Below are positions 1 through 8,908 of a stretch of DNA of 64,000 nt, piece after piece. The notes beneath the pieces are model-generated. The model had not been told where the DNA came from. It did no database searches and worked only from the letters and a program-made list of their open reading frames with translations. Every line of letters starts with the position of its first letter. The stretch's first letter is position 1. The translations under genes and the position numbers were made by a program. Source of the DNA: Rhodovastum atsumiense (GTDB lineage Bacteria > Pseudomonadota > Alphaproteobacteria > Acetobacterales > Acetobacteraceae); the NCBI RefSeq assembly GCF_937425535.1, contig NZ_OW485601.1:5501501-5565500 (forward strand). Direction: 5' to 3'.

Positions 1-3000
1 GGTGCAGGCGGCATCGACCCTCGGCATCGGGGTCCGCCTGCACTGTCCAGGCCACGTCCAGCCGTCCGCCCTCATGGCCGAGCGCGCCGTGCTTGATGGC
101 ATTCGTGGCCAGTTCGTGCAGGGCCAGTGCGAGCAGTTGCACGGTGTGGCCGGGCAGCACCACCGGTGGTCCGCCGACCCGTGCCTGCGATCCGGCATCG
201 GCACCGTGGGCAGCAAGCTCAAGGCGTACCAACTCCTCCACCAGAATGCCGGACGAGCCCTCCCGCGACAGCAGCGCCTGCGCGCGTCCCAGGGCGGCGA
301 GCCGTTGCTCGAAGCGCATCCCGAAATCGTCGAGCGAGTCACTGGTCACGAGCGTCTGGTCGGCAATACCGCCGATTACCGCGAGCAGATTGCGTGTGCG
401 ATGCTGTACCTCGGCGACCAGCACCTTCTGCACTTCCTGCATCCGGCGCAGGTCATGGACATCGGTCGAGGTGCCGAGCCACTCGACGATATGTCCTTCG
501 GCGTTGCGCACCGGCCTGGCCCGGGTCTGGAACCACCGCCAGGCTCCCTGTGCGGCATCCAGGAGGCGATGCTCGGTCTCCAGCCCGCCCACCCGGTCCG
601 CCTCTGCCCAGGCCGCCATGACGGGCTCGCGATCACCGGGATGCACGGCGCCAAGCCAACCATGGCCATGACTCTCCGCCCCGGACAGGCCGGTGAAGGT
701 GCTCCATTGCGGGCTCGACCAGGTCCATCTGCCACCGTCGGTGGCCCGCCAGACGAACTGCGGGATGCCCTCCACGAGCGCCCGCTGCCGTGCTTCCTCG
801 TCACGGAGTGCAGCCTCGACCCGCTTCAGTTCGGTAACGTCCTGCCCGATGCCGCCGATCCGTTCCACCGCCCCGCTCGCACTTCGCATCGGGAAGTCGG
901 TGTTGCGCAGCCAGCGTAGCGCGCCGTCCGGGCGGCGGATGCGGTACTCGAATGTGACATGATCGCCTTCGCACACGCGGGCGATGCAGGCCACGGCACG
1001 CTCGCGGTCTTCCTCGACGATCAGGGCGGCCCAGCTTCGCAAGCCGTTGTCGGCGAACACGGTCTCGCGGTCGGCACCGTAGATCGCCTCGAAGGCCGGG
1101 CTCAGGTATTCCCATTGCAGGGTCTTGGCATTCCGGATCCAGAGCACATCGGAAGATGCTTCGCCGAACTGGCGAAAGCGCGCCTCGCTCTCGCGCAACC
1201 GCCGGAGAATCTGCAGGCGTTCGATCAGGTTGGCCGCGAGCCGGGCGAGCACGTCGAGAAAGCGGAGCATATCTCCCGTGGGCGTGCGGCATTCACGCCA
1301 TTGGGCCGAGAGCATGCCGACGATCCGGCCACTATGCGCGCGGAGCGGCAGGGACACGACGGACAGGAAACCCGAGCTCCGGAACGCCGCGGCATCATCC
1401 GACCCGGCATCGAACTGCTCAAGGTCGGAGATGATGATGCGTTTGCCGGCCCGAAGGGCGCGGCCGCAGGCGCTGTCGCTGTCGGCCCGCACCCACTCCC
1501 AGTGCGTGGCGGATTCTGGATGGAAACCACGGCAGGCCATCAGCTTCAGCCTGTTGGTTTCGGCGTGCAGCTCCTGGATGCTGGCCGCGTCCGACCGCAT
1601 GAGCACGGTGGCAGCTTCGACGATCCGGCTGTAAAGGGCTTCCGGCTCGCGCATGCCGACCAGGTCGGTGCTGACGCTCTGCAGCGTCTGCATGGCGGCG
1701 AGGTCGGCGGCGAGCCGCGTCTCGCTCTCACGCAGCGCCGCTTCCGCGATCTTGCGTTCATGGATGTCGATGTTCATCCCGACCCATTTTCGGACGATGC
1801 CGGCCGGGTCGGGAACTGGCACGGCACGCATGTTGGTCCAGCGCCATCCATTGCTGGCGACGCTGCGCAGGCGGAATTCCGCATCCACATGACGCCGCCC
1901 CGCCACCGCCTCGCGCCATTGTCGTTCGGCGCAGGAGCGATCCTCGGGGTGGATCGCATTCACCCAGCCATGGCCGAGCCATTGCGCCAGGGACTGACCA
2001 GTGTAGGCACGCCAGCTCGGGCTGTCGGCAGTCACCATCCCGTCCGCTTCGGTTTCCCACACGGCCTGTGCCCAGCTCTCGACCAGCAGGCGGAACCGCT
2101 CCTCGTTGTCGCGCAGCGCCGCTGCTGTGCGTTGGCGTTCGCTGATATCGCGCACGATGGCCCACATCATGTCCGGCTCACCCCCGGCGTCGCGCACCAG
2201 GATGGTGCGTAGCTCAACGGGAAGAACAGTCCCGTCTTTGCGGCGATATTCCTTTTCGTAGATGTCGGAGTAGCCGCGCAGCAGAATCTGATCCTGGACG
2301 ATGCGGGCTTCAAAGGAATGCCAACGCTCCGGTGTCAGGTCCTGGTATGTCATCGTGTGCAACTCGTCGGCCGTGTAGCCCAGCATCTCGCGATAGAGAT
2401 CGTTGAATTCGACGACGCGCCCGTCCATGGCGACCTGCACGAAAGCATCCCGCAGACTCTCGTGCAGCATCCGGTAGCGCAGCTCCGAAAGGCGCAGCTT
2501 CTCCTCGCTTTGCTTGCGTTCTGTGACGTCGGTCACGACGCCTGCCATGCGGACTGGCCAACCTGCGGCGTCGTGGTCGGTGCGGCCGAGCATGGCGATC
2601 CAATGGACGTTGCCGTCCGGCCAGCGCACGCGCACCTCGCAGGACAGCAGGCCGGTCTGCCGCGCCCGTTCAAAGGCCGAGCGGAAGACCGGTCGGTCTG
2701 CCTCGAGCACGTGATACTCGGCAATGGCCTGGCTCCATGCGGGTTGCAACTCCTGATAGCCGAACATCTGATCGTGGCGCAGCGACCGGATGGACGGCGT
2801 GCCGGCGACCAGGTCCAGGTCCCATGTGCCGATCTCCGCCGCCTCCATCACGAACTGGAGCCGTGCTTCGGCATCGCGCAGGCTGTCCGTCGCGGCAGCG
2901 AGGGCGATCGCGGTGATGTCGGCCTCTCTCAGCCCAAGCGATGCAGACCTGCCCTTGGCCAGGTTTTGCACCATCCCGGGATCCACCAGGGCCAGGATCG

Positions 3001-3937
3001 GCTGGGCGATCCGGGCCGCGGCCCGGCGGGCCAGGACAAAGGCCGCGGCCAGCGCCAGGGCGGAGAAGGTGAGGATGGTCCCGAGCGCCCGCCAGAGCGG
3101 CCCGTAGAACGCGGCGCGGGGAATGCCGACGATGACGCTCCAGCCGGACGGGCCGGGCCGGCTCCAGGTGGTGAGCAGCTTCGTGCCTTCGAGCGACGTC
3201 GTTTCCGCGATATCCTCGTCGCGGGCAAAGAGGAGCGCCAGGAAATCCGGGCTGGCCGACTTGCCGATGAAATACTCCGGCCGGTGTGTGCGTGCGACGA
3301 TGACGCCCTTGCGGTCTGCTACCGAGACCAGCCAGCCAGGGGGCGGGTGCTGTCGCTGGATGGCCGCGTCGAAGGCATGCAGCGAGGGGGCCATGGCCAG
3401 GATCAGGCCGGCGCCCCCGTCGGCCTGCCGGACTGGAACGTCGATGGCGACGGTCAGGCGCTGCGCTGTCTGGCCGAAGAACACGTCGGACACCGAGGGC
3501 CTGCCCGTGGCAAGGACGCGGCGCTGATTCTCCAGGTTCTGCCGCCTGGGAAGCGATGTGCCGGGGGGCGCCGCGGTGTTCATCACCTGCTCTCCGTCCT
3601 TGCGCAGGACCAGGATGGTTCCCTCCGGGTCCTCGCGCGAGAGGAACGCCTCCGCCTGGGCGCGGAACGTCGGCAGGTCGCCGGTGATCAGGGCATGGGA
3701 GGACGCCAGCACCTGGAGCGCGGCGATGCGGGCATGCAGTTCCCCCTCGACGGCGAGCGCGATGCCGCGGGCCATTGCCTGCGCCTGCTGCGCGGCCAAT
3801 TGCCGCTCGACCCGGTAATCGGCAAAGACCACCCCGGCCGCGAGCAGGATCAGCGGCAGCGAGGCGACCAGGACAAGGTGCGAGAGACGTGCCCGAAGCG
3901 ATGGCGAGGGGCCAGTTTGGACGGCAACGGTCCTCAC
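1..3937 (-). CDS. dCache/multi-PAS/GAF sensor histidine kinase, HWE type (3' end outside window)
   Basis: The reading frame stays open from a GTG at 3937 to the left edge (over 1300 codons), so its stop lies outside. The start is supported by AAGGAG seven bases upstream. Two membrane segments (about residues 19-40 and 280-305) flank an extracellular dCache-like sensor. Then come PAS domains near 350-480, 480-610 and 610-740, a GAF-like domain near 750-900, PAS domains near 915-1040 and 1045-1160, and a kinase core. The core has the phosphoacceptor box EVQHRTRNLL near 1170 and the N-box HELATNAIKHGAL near 1280, the pattern of HWE/HisKA_2 kinases. It should sense a small ligand outside the cell plus several cytoplasmic cues and pass phosphate to a response regulator not seen here. 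The signal and partner are unknown. Confidence 0.9.
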   Translation of the reverse strand, partial: MRTVAVQTGPSPSLRARLSHLVLVASLPLILLAAGVVFADYRVERQLAAQQAQAMARGIALAVEGELHARIAALQVLASSHALITGDLPTFRAQAEAFLSREDPEGTILVLRKDGEQVMNTAAPPGTSLPRRQNLENQRRVLATGRPSVSDVFFGQTAQRLTVAIDVPVRQADGGAGLILAMAPSLHAFDAAIQRQHPPPGWLVSVADRKGVIVARTHRPEYFIGKSASPDFLALLFARDEDIAETTSLEGTKLLTTWSRPGPSGWSVIVGIPRAAFYGPLWRALGTILTFSALALAAAFVLARRAAARIAQPILALVDPGMVQNLAKGRSASLGLREADITAIALAAATDSLRDAEARLQFVMEAAEIGTWDLDLVAGTPSIRSLRHDQMFGYQELQPAWSQAIAEYHVLEADRPVFRSAFERARQTGLLSCEVRVRWPDGNVHWIAMLGRTDHDAAGWPVRMAGVVTDVTERKQSEEKLRLSELRYRMLHESLRDAFVQVAMDGRVVEFNDLYREMLGYTADELHTMTYQDLTPERWHSFEARIVQDQILLRGYSDIYEKEYRRKDGTVLPVELRTILVRDAGGEPDMMWAIVRDISERQRTAAALRDNEERFRLLVESWAQAVWETEADGMVTADSPSWRAYTGQSLAQWLGHGWVNAIHPEDRSCAERQWREAVAGRRHVDAEFRLRSVASNGWRWTNMRAVPVPDPAGIVRKWVGMNIDIHERKIAEAALRESETRLAADLAAMQTLQSVSTDLVGMREPEALYSRIVEAATVLMRSDAASIQELHAETNRLKLMACRGFHPESATHWEWVRADSDSACGRALRAGKRIIISDLEQFDAGSDDAAAFRSSGFLSVVSLPLRAHSGRIVGMLSAQWRECRTPTGDMLRFLDVLARLAANLIERLQILRRLRESEARFRQFGEASSDVLWIRNAKTLQWEYLSPAFEAIYGADRETVFADNGLRSWAALIVEEDRERAVACIARVCEGDHVTFEYRIRRPDGALRWLRNTDFPMRSASGAVERIGGIGQDVTELKRVEAALRDEEARQRALVEGIPQFVWRATDGGRWTWSSPQWSTFTGLSGAESHGHGWLGAVHPGDREPVMAAWAEADRVGGLETEHRLLDAAQGAWRWFQTRARPVRNAEGHIVEWLGTSTDVHDLRRMQEVQKVLVAEVQHRTRNLLAVIGGIADQTLVTSDSLDDFGMRFEQRLAALGRAQALLSREGSSGILVEELVRLELAAHGADAGSQARVGGPPVVLPGHTVQLLALALHELATNAIKHGALGHEGGRLDVAWTVQADPDAEGRCRLH

Positions 3938-4216
3938 GGTGGCTCTCCTTGCGGCCCGGTGCCTGTCGGGAGGCCATCGTGACCAGGTGAGGCACCGTAA
4001 GCTGGTTGATGATTATTATTCGATTTCTTCTCAACCTGCTCTGCGTTCGCATTGATTTGTTCGATGTGGCATTGACGTGCATCAAGCAGACCCGCGAGAG
4101 GGCCTCGTTGCTTGAGAAATGTCTGTTCAATGCTGCGAGATGAGCGCGGGACAGGTTTCCGGCAGTCCTCCTTGAACGGCCCGATCCTGCGAACCCTGGA
4201 CGTCGCAACAAAAAGC

Positions 4217-4228
4217 GGGTATATACCC
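4217..4228. promoter_or_regulatory. Palindromic operator, first copy (upstream of marR)
   Basis: A perfect 12-bp palindrome GGGTATATACCC ends five bases before the ATG of the MarR gene. An identical copy sits 17 bases before the start of the downstream MFS gene. MarR-family proteins usually bind such short palindromes over their own promoters, so autorepression is the natural reading. The binding itself is inference. Confidence 0.7.
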
Positions 4229-4233
4229 TTTTC

Positions 4234-4632
4234 ATGAGGTCCCCTTGCTATTGCACAGCGCTGCGGATGGCCACCCGCAGGCTCGGCGCCATCTACGACG
4301 CTCCGCTCACCCCCCTGGGCATCAACATCGCCCAGTTTTCGCTGTTGCGGATGATCCAGCGGACCCAACCCGTCAGCCTCACCGAACTGGGACGGCTTGC
4401 CGCCCTGGACCGCTCCACGGTCGGGCGGAACGTGCGGGTGCTGGCGCGGCTGGGGATGGTGGCGCAGGGACCCGGGAAGGATCAGCGGGAAGCAATGATC
4501 ACGCTCTCACCGCGGGGGATCGAGACGTTGCAGGCGGCCGCGCCGCTCTGGCAGGCCTGCCAGCAGGCGGTCGAAGCGCGGCTGGGGGAGGAGCGGATCC
4601 GCGCTTTGGCGGACATCCTCGACGCCATCTGA
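4234..4632 (+). CDS. MarR-family transcriptional regulator
   Basis: This 132-residue protein has the MarR winged-helix pattern: an N-terminal dimerisation helix, PLGINIAQFSLLRMI, a recognition-helix region LGRLAALDRSTVGRNVRVLARLG, and a basic wing followed by MITLSPRG. It belongs to the subgroup starting with a CxCTALR-like motif. Such proteins repress adjacent transporter or catabolic genes and release DNA on binding a small aromatic or lipophilic ligand. No Shine-Dalgarno sequence precedes the ATG, and the operator palindrome lies almost on top of it, so the transcript may be leaderless. The MFS gene follows on the same strand after 47 bases with its own copy of the operator. Confidence 0.88.
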   Translation: MRSPCYCTALRMATRRLGAIYDAPLTPLGINIAQFSLLRMIQRTQPVSLTELGRLAALDRSTVGRNVRVLARLGMVAQGPGKDQREAMITLSPRGIETLQAAAPLWQACQQAVEARLGEERIRALADILDAI

Positions 4633-4650
4633 ATTTCATTGCGCTGAAAC

Positions 4651-4662
4651 GGGTATATACCC
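4651..4662. promoter_or_regulatory. Palindromic operator, second copy (upstream of MFS gene)
   Basis: Second exact copy of GGGTATATACCC, lying between the marR stop and the MFS start. Two exact 12-mers only in front of these two genes make a shared MarR regulon likely. Confidence 0.7.
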
Positions 4663-4679
4663 ATATTCAGGACACCATC

Positions 4680-5996
4680 ATGAATGCTCCACCCGTTGCG
4701 TTATCCCGCCAGCCCGGTCTCGTCGGCCTGCTGGCTCGCAAGGGCGTCCACTACGGCTGGGTCGTGGCCGGCGTCACCTTCCTCACCATGCTGGCCACGG
4801 CGGGCGCCGTCGGTGCCCCCGGCATCCTGATCGGGCCGCTGCAGGGCGAATTCGGCTGGGCGACGGCCGACATCTCCTCGGCCTTCGCCGTGCGACTGGT
4901 CCTGTTCGGCCTGATGGGGCCGTTCGCCGCCGCCTTCATGAACCGCTTCGGCGTCCGCCGCGTCGCCGGCTTCGCCCTGGCGCTGAACGCGGCCGGGATC
5001 CTGGGCTCGCTTGCCATGACGCAACTCTGGCAGTTGCTGCTGCTGTGGGGCGTCGTCGTCGGCTTCGGCACCGGCCTCACCGCCATGGTGCTGGGGGCGA
5101 CGGTGGCGACCAGGTGGTTCGTCCACCGGCGCGGCCTCGTCATGGGGCTGCTGACCGCGAGCACCGCAACCGGCCAGTTGGTCTTCCTGCCGCTGCTCGC
5201 GCAACTGACCGAAAGCGTCGGTTGGCGGGGAGCGCTGGTTTTCGTGCTCGCCATCCTGGCCCTCACCGCCGTCGTGGTGCTGCTGCTGATGCGCGATGCA
5301 CCGGCTGATGTCGGGCTCATGCCCTATGGCGCGACGGAGCCGCCCGTCACCGTCGCCCGGCCGGCGACCTTGCGGGCCATGCTGGCCTCGCCGCTGCTGG
5401 CGTTGCGGGAGGCATCGGGCTCGACCACTTTCTGGGTCCTGTTTGCGTCTTTCTTCGTCTGCGGCGCCAGCACCAACGGCCTCATCCAGACGCATTTCGT
5501 CCCGCTCTGCGGCGATTTCGGCCTCTCCGCGGTCACCGCGGCGGGGATGCTCGCGGCGATCGGCGTCTTCGATTTCCTCGGCACCGTCGGATCCGGATGG
5601 TTGTCCGATCGTTTCGACAGCCGCCGCCTGCTGTTCTGGTACTACGGGCTGCGCGGCCTGTCGCTGATCTACCTGCCGTTCACCGATTTCAGCTTCGGCC
5701 AATTGTCGGTGTTCGCGGTTTTCTACGGGCTGGACTGGGTGGCGACGGTGCCCCCCACGGTGAAGCTGACGGCGGACCGCTTCGGCCCGCGCGCCAACCT
5801 CGTCTTCGGCTGGGTGTTCGCCGGCCATCAGCTCGGCGCCGCCGTCGCGGCCTATGGCGCCGGCTTCAGCCGCACCTTCTATGCCACTTATCTCCCGGCC
5901 TTCTTCGTGGCGGGCCTGCTCTGCGTCGTCATTGCCCTCGTGGTCGTCGGCGTCCGTGAGGGGCGGGTCGCGCCGGCCGCCGTTCCGCCGGGCTGA
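4680..5996 (+). CDS. MFS transporter, MarR-controlled
   Basis: A 438-residue, 12-helix major facilitator protein. The ATG at 4680 is chosen because AGGA lies eight bases upstream and the MarR palindrome just before it; the frame is open further upstream but that part overlaps marR. The N-terminal segment HYGWVVAGVTFLTMLATAGA and the loop FMNRFGVRRVAG are typical of the monocarboxylate/oxalate-type MFS branch. The substrate cannot be told from sequence. Its pairing with a MarR regulator suggests inducible uptake or efflux of an organic acid or aromatic compound. Confidence 0.85.
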   Translation: MNAPPVALSRQPGLVGLLARKGVHYGWVVAGVTFLTMLATAGAVGAPGILIGPLQGEFGWATADISSAFAVRLVLFGLMGPFAAAFMNRFGVRRVAGFALALNAAGILGSLAMTQLWQLLLLWGVVVGFGTGLTAMVLGATVATRWFVHRRGLVMGLLTASTATGQLVFLPLLAQLTESVGWRGALVFVLAILALTAVVVLLLMRDAPADVGLMPYGATEPPVTVARPATLRAMLASPLLALREASGSTTFWVLFASFFVCGASTNGLIQTHFVPLCGDFGLSAVTAAGMLAAIGVFDFLGTVGSGWLSDRFDSRRLLFWYYGLRGLSLIYLPFTDFSFGQLSVFAVFYGLDWVATVPPTVKLTADRFGPRANLVFGWVFAGHQLGAAVAAYGAGFSRTFYATYLPAFFVAGLLCVVIALVVVGVREGRVAPAAVPPG

Positions 5997-6010
5997 GCTT
6001 CATAAGCGTC

Positions 6011-6194
6011 AGGAAAGGCAAGGGCTTTGCCCTTGACTCACGTCGTGCGCAGGCACGCCATCCCGTAACGGGCCACAAGGCCCTTGGATCCCATTCTCGC
6101 TGCGCGGCACAGAGTCCTGGGTTCCAAGGGTGAAGCCCTTGGCGGAGGTCCAGGAGGCGGAGCCTCCTGGTCGGGTGCGGGGCAAAGCCCCGCC
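6011..6194 (+). repeat. Composite hairpin repeat, copy A
   Basis: A block of successive inverted repeats follows the MFS stop codon: CAAGGGCTTTGCCCTTG, a CAAGG...CCTTG hairpin, a conserved CGCTGCGCGGCA core, CCAAGGG...CCCTTGG, CCAGGAGGCGGAGCCTCCTGG, and GCGGGGCAAAGCCCCGC. Four other copies occur in this window, each beginning directly after a gene and in the same sense as that gene. It may act as a strong multi-hairpin terminator or 3'-end stabiliser. Open frames through it are not believable genes. Confidence 0.85.
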
Positions 6195-6328
6195 AAAAGG
6201 CGTATCCGGGCATCGTCTTCGTTGCGTTCCAAAAGATAGCAACGACTTCGTTTTCATCACGTGTGAAATCGCAAAACCGATGCCCTGGTCAGCCGGTTTC
6301 CCGCGATCGGATGTCGTCACCGAATCTC

Positions 6329-6347
6329 TTGACATATGTCATATGTC
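6329..6347 (+). promoter_or_regulatory. Candidate promoter/operator of the sialate-type operon
   Basis: A perfect -35 hexamer TTGACA (6329-6334) runs into GACATATGTC and a tandem repeat ATATGTC-ATATGTC (6334-6347). No convincing -10 is visible. Related TATGTC repeats lie upstream of the GntR gene about 2.4 kb away. E. coli NanR binds tandem hexamers, so this could be the operator of the NanR-like regulator encoded downstream. Confidence 0.45.
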
Positions 6348-6465
6348 GGCGCACGGTTCGTTGCGGGTGCCACTGTTCGAGATGCAGGCGGGTGCCGTGC
6401 GAATGGCTTGCCGGCATCCTGGGGCTGCGGCCCTGCCATGCCGGCCATCACCAGGGAGGTGAGGG

Positions 6466-7284
6466 ATGACCGACATCTTTTCGGTCAAAGATAAGGTAAT
6501 CGTGGTGACCGGAGGGCTCGGCCAGCTTGGCTCGCAGTTCTCGCAATGGCTCGCCTCGCAGGGGGCGCGGGTGGCGATCTACAGCCGCCGGCCGTTCAGC
6601 GCGGAGCAGACCGAAGCGAAGTTCCCGGGGCTCGGGAAGCGGATCGTCGTCTACCACGCGAGCGTCCAGGACAAGGACGCGCTGGAAGCCGCGACCCGGC
6701 AACTGGTGGCCGAGTGGGGCACGCCGCACGTGCTCATCAACAACGCCGGGATCGATTCCAAGCCATCCGGCTCGGCCGACCAGAACGGCCCGTTCGAGAC
6801 CTATCCCCGCAAGTACTGGGACGAGGTGATCGACGTCAACCTGACCGGCGTCATGCAATGCTGCCAGGTGATCGGCTCGCGGATGGCCGGGCAAGGTCGT
6901 GGCAGCATCATCAATGTCGGTTCGATGTACGGCATGGTCTCTCCCAACCAGGCGCTCTATGCCTATCGGGAGAAGCGGGACGGCGTACCGTTCTTCAAGG
7001 CGGTTCCGTATGCGGCCTCGAAGGCCGGATTGCTGAACCTGACACGCTATTTGGCCACGTACTGGGCGCCGAAGAATGTCCGGGTGAACACCGTGACCTT
7101 CGGCGGCGTGAAGACGGCGAATTTCGACAAGGAATTCATCGAGGCCTTCCTGCAGCGCGTGCCGCTCGGCCGCCAGGCGGAAATCGACGAGTTCAATGGC
7201 GTCGTGCAGTTCCTGGCCTCCGACGCCTCCACGTACATGACGGGCTCCAACGTGGTGGTGGATGGCGGGTTCACCGCCTGGTAG
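6466..7284 (+). CDS. Short-chain dehydrogenase/reductase
   Basis: A 272-residue classical SDR. It shows the NAD(P) motif TGGLGQLG (15-22), NNAG (92-95), the catalytic serine near 153 and Y182-x3-K186, and ends with the usual DGGFTAW. A strong GGGAGGTGAGGG precedes the ATG. It begins a same-strand group with an MFS transporter, a NanR-like regulator and a NanA-like aldolase, so its substrate is probably a sugar acid, sialic acid derivative or breakdown product. SDR genes of similar appearance occur in nonulosonate (legionaminate/pseudaminate) loci, but here the neighbours point to catabolism. Exact substrate unknown. Confidence 0.85.
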   Translation: MTDIFSVKDKVIVVTGGLGQLGSQFSQWLASQGARVAIYSRRPFSAEQTEAKFPGLGKRIVVYHASVQDKDALEAATRQLVAEWGTPHVLINNAGIDSKPSGSADQNGPFETYPRKYWDEVIDVNLTGVMQCCQVIGSRMAGQGRGSIINVGSMYGMVSPNQALYAYREKRDGVPFFKAVPYAASKAGLLNLTRYLATYWAPKNVRVNTVTFGGVKTANFDKEFIEAFLQRVPLGRQAEIDEFNGVVQFLASDASTYMTGSNVVVDGGFTAW

Positions 7285-7332
7285 CCCGTCGCGCCTGACC
7301 AACCAACACAACGACGAAGTCGGACAAGACAG

Positions 7333-8670
7333 ATGGAAACGGCTGCAGCGATAACGGACTCCGTGCCTGTGGAAAAGCGCACGAGCCTCGCGACCGTGGT
7401 GGGATCGAGCCTGATCGGGACCACGATCGAGTTTTATGACTTCTTCATTTACGGGACGGCAGCGGCGCTGGTGTTCCCGCACCTTTTCTTCCCAACGCTC
7501 TCCCCGGTGGCCGGGCTGATGGCCGCCTATGCCACGCTGGCCATTCCCTTCCTGACCCGCCCGATCGGGGCCGTGCTGTTCGGCCATTACGGCGACCGGC
7601 TGGGCCGCAAGAAGATGCTGATCGTGGCCCTGCTGATCATGGGCCTGTCCACCTTCGCCATCGGCCTGGTGCCGGGCTACGACACCATCGGCATCTGGGC
7701 GCCCATCCTGGTCATCACCTGCCGTCTGCTGCAGGGCTTCGCGCTCGGCGGCGAGTGGGGCGGTGCCGCGACCATGGTCATCGAATACGCGCCCCCGGAG
7801 AAGCGCGGCTTCTATGGCACCTTCGTGCAGCTCGGCAATGTCATCGGGCTGTTCACCTCCGCGCTGGTCTTCGCGGTCATCCCGCGCGACATGCTGCTGG
7901 CCGGCGGCTGGCGCATACCTTTCCTGATCAGCATCGTCGCTCTGGCCGTGGGCCTCTATATCCGCAACAACATCGAAGAGACGCCGCTGTTCAAGGAACT
8001 GAAGAGCAGCGGTGCCGCCGTGCCGCGCGTCCCGGTCATGGAGATCCTGCGCCGCGGCAAGCGCGCCGTCCTGCTGGCGATGGGCGTGCGCACCGGCGAG
8101 ATCATCCTGGGCTGGCTGGTGATCGGCTTCCTGCTGTCCTACGCCACGCGCAACCTCGGCTACAATTCGACCCAGGTCCTGTACGTGATCCTCGCCGCGA
8201 GCGCGCTGGACATGATCACGGTGCCGCTGGCCGGCTACCTGTCCGACCGGCTGGGCCGGCGCCCGGTGTTCCTGTTCGGGGCCTGCGTCGCCGCGGTGAT
8301 GGCCTTCCCGATGTTCTGGCTGGTCGACCTCGGCAGCTTTCCGATCTTCCTCTGCGTCGTGGCCTTCGCCTATGCCTTCGGCAATGGCGTGATGTTCGCG
8401 GTGCAGCCCGCCTTCTTCTCCGAGGCCTTTGATACTGGCGTCCGCTACACCGGGATCTCGCTCGGCTTCCAGTTGGCCAACATCATCGGCGGGCTGACGC
8501 CGCTGATCGGCACCTGGCTCATCCAGATGAGCGGCGGCAAGTCCTGGTCGATCTCGCTGTTCCTGCTGGTGGGATCGCTGGTCACCATCGGCTGCGTGCT
8601 CAGCATGCGCGAGACCGCCGGCCGGCGGCTGGAGACACGGCCGGTGGCGCCGGCCGCCGCGGAGGACTGA
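7333..8670 (+). CDS. MFS transporter, metabolite:H+ symporter (MHS) family
   Basis: A 445-residue protein with 12 predicted helices and MHS hallmarks: SSLIGTTIEFYDFFIYGTAA at the first helix, GHYGDRLGRKK in the loop between helices 2 and 3, RLLQGFALGGEWGGA in helix 4, and a repeat DRLGRRPVFLFG in the second half. MHS members carry organic acids, shikimate, proline/betaine or related solutes with protons. It sits 48 bases after the SDR gene and upstream of a NanR/NanA-like pair, so uptake of sialic acid or a related keto-sugar acid is a reasonable guess. The ribosome-binding site is weak. Confidence 0.85.
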   Translation: METAAAITDSVPVEKRTSLATVVGSSLIGTTIEFYDFFIYGTAAALVFPHLFFPTLSPVAGLMAAYATLAIPFLTRPIGAVLFGHYGDRLGRKKMLIVALLIMGLSTFAIGLVPGYDTIGIWAPILVITCRLLQGFALGGEWGGAATMVIEYAPPEKRGFYGTFVQLGNVIGLFTSALVFAVIPRDMLLAGGWRIPFLISIVALAVGLYIRNNIEETPLFKELKSSGAAVPRVPVMEILRRGKRAVLLAMGVRTGEIILGWLVIGFLLSYATRNLGYNSTQVLYVILAASALDMITVPLAGYLSDRLGRRPVFLFGACVAAVMAFPMFWLVDLGSFPIFLCVVAFAYAFGNGVMFAVQPAFFSEAFDTGVRYTGISLGFQLANIIGGLTPLIGTWLIQMSGGKSWSISLFLLVGSLVTIGCVLSMRETAGRRLETRPVAPAAAED

Positions 8671-8778
8671 GTGGCGACAGCGCGCGCACCCATGCCGCGT
8701 TGTCATGCCGGGCGGCGGAACCCTCGCGCCGCCCGGCGCTGCGGCTCTTTTCGTGACGCTTGCCACGATGACCGCCAA

Positions 8779-8812
8779 TATGTCCGCTGGTATGTCCGCT
8801 CCTGTGTCCTTT
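8779..8812. promoter_or_regulatory. Tandem TATGTCCGCT repeats upstream of the GntR gene
   Basis: TATGTCCGCT occurs at 8779-8788 and exactly again at 8791-8800, with a weaker TGTGTCCTTT at 8803-8812, giving a 12-base period. The TATGTC core matches the repeats at 6334-6347. In-phase direct repeats are the form used by NanR-type regulators, so these may be autoregulatory sites. Confidence 0.4.
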
Positions 8813-8908
8813 GGAGGCCGGCATGGCCTGGACGGGGCGCGAGCGGAACGGCATGCGGAAGGTGGGAATGGTGGGATCGGACCCGGTGGTGGATCGCGGA
8901 GCGGCGGC

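Noticed and set aside
2-3982. Long plus-strand open frames (2-919, 959-2212, 2318-3982)
   Set aside because: They are antisense to the continuous minus-strand sensor kinase, have no ribosome sites and give Arg/Gly/His-rich peptides of no family.
6011-6194. Reading the five-copy repeat as a CRISPR array, insertion sequence or attachment site
   Set aside because: Copies are tens of kilobases apart, have no spacers, no transposase and no target duplication visible, and sit at gene ends.
6009-6335. Small open frames within the hairpin repeats (also around 11100, 44900 and 53550)
   Set aside because: Frames such as those giving GSKGLxPLVEVQEAKPPG recur only because the repeat recurs; stems vary by compensating changes, not by codon rules.
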